In this document: piece after piece, positions 13,641-18,931 of the stretch
Layout: the number at the start of each line of letters is the position of its first letter
How positions within the stretch are numbered: the first letter of the stretch is position 1
Assembly: GCA_947304065.1 (NCBI GenBank)
Contig: CAMZAI010000023.1
Location: 1 to 18,931 of the forward strand
Direction: 5' to 3'
Length of the DNA stretch: 18,931 bases
Source of the DNA: an uncultured Clostridia bacterium
GTDB taxonomy: Bacteria > Bacillota > Clostridia > Lachnospirales > Lachnospiraceae
Notes under the pieces: generated by a model
What the model was told of the DNA's origin: nothing
Databases searched by the model: none
Seen by the model: the letters and a program-made list of their open reading frames with translations, nothing else
Translations under genes and position numbers: made by a program

Positions 13641-14444
13641 TTACCTCAGCGACTGCGCCCTGTAGCCTTCCGAAATGATGTCAAGCTCCTTTGCGAAATG
13701 CTGCAGCGTCTCGAGATCCTCGCTCTCGTAGATTCTGAAAAACTCGTCCTGTATCTTGATGATCTCGCGCTTGTTGGCAACCTTGTAGAGGTTCTGGATA
13801 TTGGTAAGGATATCCGCGACAACATTTGACTTGATCGTAAAGGAATTCTGCGCGTCCATGATCTCGCTTCGCACAAGGCTCATCTCGCGGTCAAGCACGA
13901 CAATCGCCTCACTGGCCTTTAAGAGCCTCTGGCGCAGGGTCTCGGGCATGTTCTGACGGTACTTGTACTGCAGCGAATGCTCTACGGTCGCCCAAAAGTT
14001 CATCGCGAGCGTTCTGATCTGTATCTCCGCAAAAATGTCCTTCGGACCGTGTATCGTCTCAACCCTGTACTTGATGACCATGTGGTAGCTGCGGTATCCC
14101 GAGGGTTTTGTATCCTTGATGTAATCGAGTTCCTCGACCACCTTCATGTCGGTCCTCTTGCGGATCAGCTCCACGACCTTGTAAATGTCCTCGATGAACT
14201 GGCAGATGATACGGATTCCGGCGATATCGTCTATCTCGGCCTCGAAATCGTCGAGCGAGATATGCTTCTTCTGCACCTTCTCGAGGATAGACGAAATAGT
14301 CTTTACCCTGCCGTCCACCTGCTCAATCGGCGAGTAGAGTCCCGCCTTTTTATATGAGTTCTGGACATGTTCAAACTTTACCTTGAGCTCGTCCACGGCC
14401 AGCGCATACGGCTCAAGGATTTCTCTCCAAAGTTGTATCTCCAT
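13641..14444 (-). CDS. Small alarmone synthetase, RelQ/SasB type (GTP pyrophosphokinase)
   Basis: It transfers pyrophosphate from ATP to GDP/GTP to make (p)ppGpp; it contains a synthetase domain only, without hydrolase, TGS or ACT domains. Starting at ATG 14444 (MEIQLWREILEPY), the 267 residues align closely by memory with Bacillus YjbM/RelQ: LKVKFEHVQNSY, SPIEQVDGRVKTISSILEK (ATP-site R/K), DDIAGIRIICQF (72-83), SGYRSYHMVIKY (115-126), and EIQIRTLAMNFWATVEHSLQ (140-159). RelQ is about 210 residues, so there is a C-terminal extension of roughly 60 residues that looks helical. The frame opens 12 codons earlier with TTG, but AAAGGA directly precedes the ATG. Stress-induced ppGpp from SasB-type enzymes slows ribosome assembly and GTP synthesis, consistent with neighbouring rRNA modification genes. 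Confidence 0.95.
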   Translation of the reverse strand: MEIQLWREILEPYALAVDELKVKFEHVQNSYKKAGLYSPIEQVDGRVKTISSILEKVQKKHISLDDFEAEIDDIAGIRIICQFIEDIYKVVELIRKRTDMKVVEELDYIKDTKPSGYRSYHMVIKYRVETIHGPKDIFAEIQIRTLAMNFWATVEHSLQYKYRQNMPETLRQRLLKASEAIVVLDREMSLVRSEIMDAQNSFTIKSNVVADILTNIQNLYKVANKREIIKIQDEFFRIYESEDLETLQHFAKELDIISEGYRAQSLR

Positions 14445-14492
14445 AAGTTCCTTTCGCCCCGGCTTCTCCTCCCGGAGCAAATATAATAGTTA

Positions 14493-16100
14493 TCAGTCTG
14501 ACTGCGGACCGTAAATAAACTCCAGAAGCGCCTTTGAATTGGCTTCAAGGTCGATCTTCGTTACGATCATCTCACGCAGCAGAGCCTCGGAAAATGTTCC
14601 GCTCACGGGAATCCTGTAATTTTGGATGCCCGAATCCAGTCCAACCTCCGTCAGCATACCGACATATTTCTCAATGTCTTCGGCCGTCAGATCGGTCGTT
14701 ACGTACTGAAGGCATCTGTTCGCGAGTCCGAGCAGTTCAAAATAATTCTTGTCGGTGAGCGTCGAATATATCTTGTTCAGAACGGCGCGCTGTCTGCTCG
14801 TGCGGCCGAAATCGCTGAACTCGCCCGACGCAGTCCCGACGTTCCTGATCCTGCAGTATCCGAGCACCTGATTGCCGTTCATATGATTGGCTCCGGTAAG
14901 GACATTGCGGTATTCGGGCTTTGAAATATAGTTCGTGGTATTAAGGTACTCGGCTTCCTGCGCGGTAAGCGTCACGTCAACGCCTCCGAGCGCATCGACA
15001 ATGTTCTCGAAGCTGTCAAAATTCACGAGCAGGTAGCTGTCGATCTCGATCCCGAGATTCGTCCTCAATGTATCGTAAAGCAGAGACACTCCGCCGATCG
15101 TGTACGCAACGTTGATCCTGTTGTCGATATGGCCGGGAATGGCCACCAGACAGTCGCGCATGATCGAGGTCAGCTTTATCGACTTCTGCTTTCTGTTGAT
15201 CGACGCGATCATCAGCAGGTCGCTGCGGCCTCTTGCCGAGCCTCCTCCGATGTTCTCCTCACCGATCAGCAGGATATTGTATACATCTTTCAGTACAGCG
15301 CCTTCGGGGTCCTCATCACCGTCAGCGGGTATCTCCGTAGGGCTGATGTCGGGCGTGATGACCGTATGGTCGCCGTCCACTACCTCGATATCGCTCTTGC
15401 CGGGCTCAAGAGGCAGATCCGACTCGTCCTGAACATCGGTCTCATCGACCGGCTGTACGGGCGCGTAAGTGATCTTGTCGGCAGCATATTTGCTGCCCCA
15501 CTTTACCAGAAGTCCCTTGCCGGGACCCGAGGTCATGATCCAGATGAACATGATCACAAGTACGAGCGTTACGCCTGCCACCATGTATCCCCACCAGGGA
15601 ATGCGTGCGAAAAAGCCTGCGATACCGCCCTTTCTTTCGGGTTCCTCTCCGTCGCCGCCTGGTGTCTGACCGGGACGTTCCGGACCGGACCCCGTGATGT
15701 CGGGCATCATGATCAGGGAATTTTCTATTTCGGAATTAACCTGCTGAACGATGGAATCTCCGATAGCCTCGACCATCTCCATATCAGCTTCTTCGTTTTC
15801 CATCTCTGCGAGATCTTCCGCAAAATCGTCGATCTCTTCAACGGGTTCCGGAGCCGCAGGTTCTGCGATCTCCGCCGCCTCAACAGGCTCTGCGGGCGAA
15901 GGAGCATCTTCCGTAACTTCTTCCGATACATCTTCCTTCCGGATCTCAGGCTCCGGCGCGGTCACCGCAGGCGTATCGCTCACGGGCGCCGTAAGATCCT
16001 CGAACTCACTGCCGTATATTTTTATATCGTTTTCTTCTTCCTCCGGTATTCTGTCGGGCTTTATCTCGATCAGCTCATCGGGGTTATTGTTTTGTTCCAT
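14493..16100 (-). CDS. LytR-CpsA-Psr (LCP) family protein with long acidic cytoplasmic tail (LCP 1)
   Basis: LCP proteins transfer undecaprenyl-linked polymers (teichoic acids, capsule) to peptidoglycan at the outer membrane face. Of 535 residues, 1-168 form a Glu/Pro/Ala-rich tail with about 160 residues and few hydrophobics. A single TM helix spans about 169-190 (WWGYMVAGVTLVLVIMFIWI). An extracellular stem follows, then the LCP domain about 272-447: VYNILLIGEENIGGGSARGR, RSDLLMIASINRKQKSIKLT (R292, D294), IMRDCLVAIPG (R315, D316), INVAYTIGG, and FGRTSRQRAVL with the polyphosphate-binding arginines. A short C-terminal tail follows. The start ATG at 16100 has GGAGGG upstream. It lies 26 bases after a paralogue, and the two share the NYLNTTNYIS-type block, pointing to gene duplication. 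Which polymer it ligates is not readable. Confidence 0.94.
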   Translation of the reverse strand: MEQNNNPDELIEIKPDRIPEEEENDIKIYGSEFEDLTAPVSDTPAVTAPEPEIRKEDVSEEVTEDAPSPAEPVEAAEIAEPAAPEPVEEIDDFAEDLAEMENEEADMEMVEAIGDSIVQQVNSEIENSLIMMPDITGSGPERPGQTPGGDGEEPERKGGIAGFFARIPWWGYMVAGVTLVLVIMFIWIMTSGPGKGLLVKWGSKYAADKITYAPVQPVDETDVQDESDLPLEPGKSDIEVVDGDHTVITPDISPTEIPADGDEDPEGAVLKDVYNILLIGEENIGGGSARGRSDLLMIASINRKQKSIKLTSIMRDCLVAIPGHIDNRINVAYTIGGVSLLYDTLRTNLGIEIDSYLLVNFDSFENIVDALGGVDVTLTAQEAEYLNTTNYISKPEYRNVLTGANHMNGNQVLGYCRIRNVGTASGEFSDFGRTSRQRAVLNKIYSTLTDKNYFELLGLANRCLQYVTTDLTAEDIEKYVGMLTEVGLDSGIQNYRIPVSGTFSEALLREMIVTKIDLEANSKALLEFIYGPQSD

Positions 16101-16126
16101 TGCTTCCCTCCGTATTGGCGGCAGGT

Positions 16127-17563
16127 TTATTCCTCAGGGTCGAGGAAAATGAACCGGTGGAGAGCCTTTATGTTATCCTGCAGCTGTTCATCGCTCATTA
16201 CGAGCGTCCAGGTAACATACTTCGATCCGTTGTAGATACCGGCCTCTCCGCTGTCGGAGAAGGTCTCTCCGTAAGGAACCCTGAACGACTTCGTAGTGTA
16301 GATGCCGTTGTTTACGATCATCGTCAGAGCATCCTGTATCTGCTGCTCGGTCAGGTTCGTATTAACATATCCGATAAGGTCCTTTGTCAGCGAGAACAGG
16401 TCGGTAAGCTTCGTCGACTTGTACTTGCTGACGATGGCGTTGATCACGCGGCGCTGTCTGACAGTTCTTCCGTAGTCGTTGTTGGAACCGCCGAGAGTCT
16501 CCACCTTACGTACACGCACATATCCCATTGCCTGATTGCCGTTGAGATGGTTCCATCCGGCCGTTACGTTTCTGTTATCGGGATTGCTGATGTAATTTGT
16601 CGTATTAAGATAATTTGCTTCCTTCTCGCCGAGCTCGATATCGACTCCTCCGAGTCTGTCAATGATCTTCTCGAAGCTGTTGAAGTTAACGCTTGCATAA
16701 CCCGAGATCTTCACATCATAGGTCTGCTCGATAGTCTTGATAAGAAGCGCTGCGCCGCGGGCTCTTGCTTCCGCGCCGGTCTCGGCGCCGCGGGCACCCT
16801 TCGCGTAAGCGGAATTGAGCTTGTTCTTGTCCCAGCCGGGGATCTTTACATAAGTATCCCGCAGAAGCGAGGTCATCTTGATGGTATTGTCTTTTGTGTT
16901 GATCGAAACGAGCATGATCGCGTCGGTATTGGCCGCGCCGTCGATCTGCTCCAGACCGAAGATCAGATATGTGGTAACATAATCCTCGCTCCTGGGATCG
17001 ATGAACGTATCGACAACTTCATTGCCGTGTTCGTCAATGATCTTGATCGTGCCGTCTTCAGCGACATCAATGGTTCCGTTTGGCACTTCGTCCGTAGGGA
17101 TAGCCAAATCGCTTACCAGGTCGTCGGTATCGGAAGTGTTCGCGCCGGCGTTGGTCTTAACGAATCTTGCGACAAATCCCATGCAGAAGCCTCGGCCGGA
17201 CTTGGTCCCGAGTGCCCAGACCGCGAAAAGGATCACTGCTCCGAGGAAGATAAGTCCTATCTTGGCAGCCAGGGGAAGTCCCCTCTTCTTACCGCCGTCA
17301 TCATTACCTCCGCCGCTCACGCCGTCTCCTTCCGGATCGTCGGATCCTTCATCGGCGTAACCGTCTTCCGCCTCTGAAAAATCTGCCTCCGTATATTCGT
17401 CACTTTCGGGATAATCCCCGTCATCGGGGAAAGCGCCGTCATCCGGATACTCTCCGTCGCCGTCAAGATCCTCGCCTTCGGGCTCGTTTTCGAAAGACGC
17501 GTCGCCCGCATCATTGAGAAAACCGTCCGAAGTCTCAAAATCGTCAAATTCACTCTTTCTCAT
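16127..17563 (-). CDS. LytR-CpsA-Psr (LCP) family protein with Asp/Glu/Gly-rich cytoplasmic tail (LCP 2)
   Basis: This 478-residue paralogue of the next gene has an N-terminal tail (1-92) made almost entirely of Asp, Glu, Gly, Pro and Tyr, including the loosely repeated YPDDG/FPDDG/YPES units at about 39-55. A KKRG stop-transfer-like basic patch follows, then one TM helix (about 98-119). Outside are a stem (about 140-190) and the LCP domain (about 195-380): TTYLIFGLEQ, NTDAIMLVSINTKDNTIKMT, LLRDTYVKIPGWDKNKLNSAYAKGA and YGRTVRQRRVI with the conserved arginines. Where LCP 1 has GRSD, this protein has AANTD, losing an Arg. ATG at 17563 has AAGGAAA upstream. The preceding UPF0210 gene ends 18 bases before. 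Predicted topology is N-in, catalytic domain out. Confidence 0.93.
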   Translation of the reverse strand: MRKSEFDDFETSDGFLNDAGDASFENEPEGEDLDGDGEYPDDGAFPDDGDYPESDEYTEADFSEAEDGYADEGSDDPEGDGVSGGGNDDGGKKRGLPLAAKIGLIFLGAVILFAVWALGTKSGRGFCMGFVARFVKTNAGANTSDTDDLVSDLAIPTDEVPNGTIDVAEDGTIKIIDEHGNEVVDTFIDPRSEDYVTTYLIFGLEQIDGAANTDAIMLVSINTKDNTIKMTSLLRDTYVKIPGWDKNKLNSAYAKGARGAETGAEARARGAALLIKTIEQTYDVKISGYASVNFNSFEKIIDRLGGVDIELGEKEANYLNTTNYISNPDNRNVTAGWNHLNGNQAMGYVRVRKVETLGGSNNDYGRTVRQRRVINAIVSKYKSTKLTDLFSLTKDLIGYVNTNLTEQQIQDALTMIVNNGIYTTKSFRVPYGETFSDSGEAGIYNGSKYVTWTLVMSDEQLQDNIKALHRFIFLDPEE

Positions 17564-17581
17564 AATTTCCTTAATCCATCC

Positions 17582-18931
17582 TTAATTCTTAAAGCTGTGT
17601 ATGGGCGCAGGTATCCTGCCCTCACGCGCGATGAAGCTCTCGCATGAGAAGCTGTTCACGGGCATGATCGGAGCTTCTCCGAACAGTCCGCCGAAATTCA
17701 GCGTATCCCCTACCTTCATGCCGATCGCCGGGATAAGGCGCACGGCTGTTGTCTTCTGATTCACCATGCCGATGGCCATTTCATCGGCAATTATACCCGA
17801 GATCGTCGATGCGGGGGTATCACCCGGGATCGCGATCATATCAAGTCCAACAGAGCAGACGCAGGTCATCGCCTCGAGCTTCTCGAGGGTCAGGGCACCC
17901 GCATTCACGGCCTCGATCATGCCGCGGTCCTCGCTGACCGGGATGAACGCGCCCGAAAGTCCGCCTACATAAGAGCTGGCCATTACGCCGCCCTTCTTTA
18001 CCTGATCGTTGAGCAATGCGAGCGCAGCCGTGGTTCCGGGCGCACCGGGATGCTCAAGTCCGATCTCCTTTAAGATATCAGCCACGCTGTCGCCGACCGC
18101 AGGCGTGGGCGCAAGCGAAAGGTCCACGATGCCGAACGGAACGTTCAGCTGACGCGCAGCTTCCCTGGCCACGAGCTGGCCTACTCGCGTGATCTTGAAC
18201 GCAGTCTTCTTAATGGTCTCACAGAGTACCTCAAAGCTCTCTCCCCTGACGCTCTCAAGCGCTGCCTTAACTACGCCGGGTCCGCTGACGCCGACATTGA
18301 TGACCGCCTCGCCCTCGGTCATTCCGTGGAAAGCGCCTGCCATGAAAGGATTGTCATCGGGAGCGTTGCAGAATACAACGAGCTTCGCGCAGCCCAGCGA
18401 CTCGGTCCCGTAAGACCGCTCCGAAGTGAGCTTTACGATCTCGCCCATCTTGCGCACCGCGTCCATATTGATGCCGGTCTTGGTCGAGCCGACATTTACC
18501 GAACTGCAGAGTCTGGTGGTAACCGCAAGCGCCTCGGGGATCGAGTCAAGGAAAATGACTTCCTTGTCGGTCATGCCCTTGGAGATGATCGCACTGTATC
18601 CGCCGATCAGGTTTACTCCGATGCTGCCGGCAGCCTCATCGAGAGTCTTCGCGATCTTAACATAATCTGCGGGTGTTTTGCAAGCGGCAGCGCCGATGGT
18701 TGCGATCGGGGTGACCGAGATACGCTTGTTTACTACGGGAATGCCGTAGCTCTTCGAGATATGTTCTCCGACTTCCACAAGGCGTCCGGCCTTGCTGCGG
18801 ATCTTTTCGTAAATGTTCCTGCATAATGTATCGAGATCCCCGTCAATGCAGTCAAACAGGTTGATGCCCATCGTGATCGTGCGTACGTCGAGGTTCTCTT
18901 TCTCTATCATCGCGTTGGTTTCCGCGACTTC
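17582..18931 (-). CDS. PFL/UPF0210 (DUF711) family protein, first residues beyond window edge
   Basis: The visible 449 residues match UPF0210 proteins: MIEKENLDVRTITMGINLFD, IPVVNKRISVTPIA, GVNLIGGYSAIISKGMT, CSSVNVGSTKTGINMDAV, the GVSGPGVVKAALE glycine-rich segment and DLSLAPTPAVGDSVADIL. The family is about 450 residues, soluble and structurally characterised, but without an established reaction; the name reflects a pyruvate-formate-lyase-like fold. In-frame codons EVAETNA continue upstream of the internal ATG at 18910 to the window end, and homologues carry a similar leader before MIEKEN. The true start therefore lies just outside, and only a few residues are missing. In related genomes the gene often follows a small ACT-domain protein (UPF0237), which would be beyond the edge. 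Confidence 0.93.
   Translation of the reverse strand, partial: EVAETNAMIEKENLDVRTITMGINLFDCIDGDLDTLCRNIYEKIRSKAGRLVEVGEHISKSYGIPVVNKRISVTPIATIGAAACKTPADYVKIAKTLDEAAGSIGVNLIGGYSAIISKGMTDKEVIFLDSIPEALAVTTRLCSSVNVGSTKTGINMDAVRKMGEIVKLTSERSYGTESLGCAKLVVFCNAPDDNPFMAGAFHGMTEGEAVINVGVSGPGVVKAALESVRGESFEVLCETIKKTAFKITRVGQLVAREAARQLNVPFGIVDLSLAPTPAVGDSVADILKEIGLEHPGAPGTTAALALLNDQVKKGGVMASSYVGGLSGAFIPVSEDRGMIEAVNAGALTLEKLEAMTCVCSVGLDMIAIPGDTPASTISGIIADEMAIGMVNQKTTAVRLIPAIGMKVGDTLNFGGLFGEAPIMPVNSFSCESFIAREGRIPAPIHSFKN

Noticed and set aside
15129..16235. Plus-strand open frame of 368 codons opposite LCP 1
   Set aside because: Shadow of the LCP 1 coding sequence; low-quality Arg/His/Cys-rich translation and no support for expression.
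16100..17377. Long plus-strand open frame (425 codons) opposite LCP 2
   Set aside because: It is fully antisense to a clear LCP gene, its translation resembles no family I know, and it has no ribosome site. High GC at third positions of the real gene keeps this frame free of stops.

Overview
The window reads as chromosome of a Gram-positive Clostridia-type bacterium (Bacillota), most likely a Lachnospiraceae member. The evidence is RecU rather than RuvC as Holliday junction resolvase, a RelQ-type small alarmone synthetase, LytR-CpsA-Psr (LCP) wall-polymer ligases, a short-form HisG with its HisZ partner, a UPF0210/PFL protein, strong AGGAGG-type ribosome binding sites and a consensus sigma-A promoter. 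Genus is not determinable by eye. Every gene I can support lies on the minus strand, so transcription runs from high to low coordinates. I see no tRNA, rRNA, CRISPR array, phage gene or transposase gene.

Upstream block (18931 to 7357). In transcription order: a UPF0210/PFL family protein (its first few residues lie beyond the right edge), two tandem LCP proteins with long acidic cytoplasmic tails, a small alarmone synthetase, an RNA m5C methyltransferase, an RsuA-family pseudouridine synthase, a two-TM protein of unknown function, an RluA-family pseudouridine synthase, a CotH-kinase lipoprotein and RecU. Gaps are short (18 to 48 bases), and one junction is a TAATG stop/start overlap. I see no convincing internal promoter or terminator, so this may be one long transcript or several read-through units. 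Its themes are envelope polymer attachment, (p)ppGpp synthesis, rRNA modification and recombination.

Histidine block (7305 to 831). A near-consensus promoter (TTGACG, 17 bases, TATAAT) at 7277-7305 drives hisZ-hisG-hisD-hisB-hisA-hisIE, followed by hpt (hypoxanthine phosphoribosyltransferase). These give the PRPP-consuming first step (HisG with HisZ), PRA-PH and PRA-CH (HisIE), the isomerase (HisA), the dehydratase (HisB) and the terminal dehydrogenase (HisD). The glutaminase/cyclase pair hisH/hisF, hisC and the phosphatase are not here. Where hisF commonly sits, between hisA and hisI, the HisIE protein carries a roughly 183-residue N-terminal domain resembling a degenerate HisF/HisA barrel. 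This is the most unusual protein feature of the window. Short hairpins sit in the hisZ/hisG, hisG/hisD and hisD/hisB gaps.

Left end (830 to 1). A 240-base spacer holds a perfect 26-bp inverted repeat with a 9-base loop that looks like a dispersed REP/MITE-type element. A flotillin (SPFH) gene then runs off the left edge. I did not find an unmistakable new system; the best leads are the HisF-like domain on HisIE, the palindromic element, the repeats at the his promoter, and the acidic-tailed tandem LCP pair.
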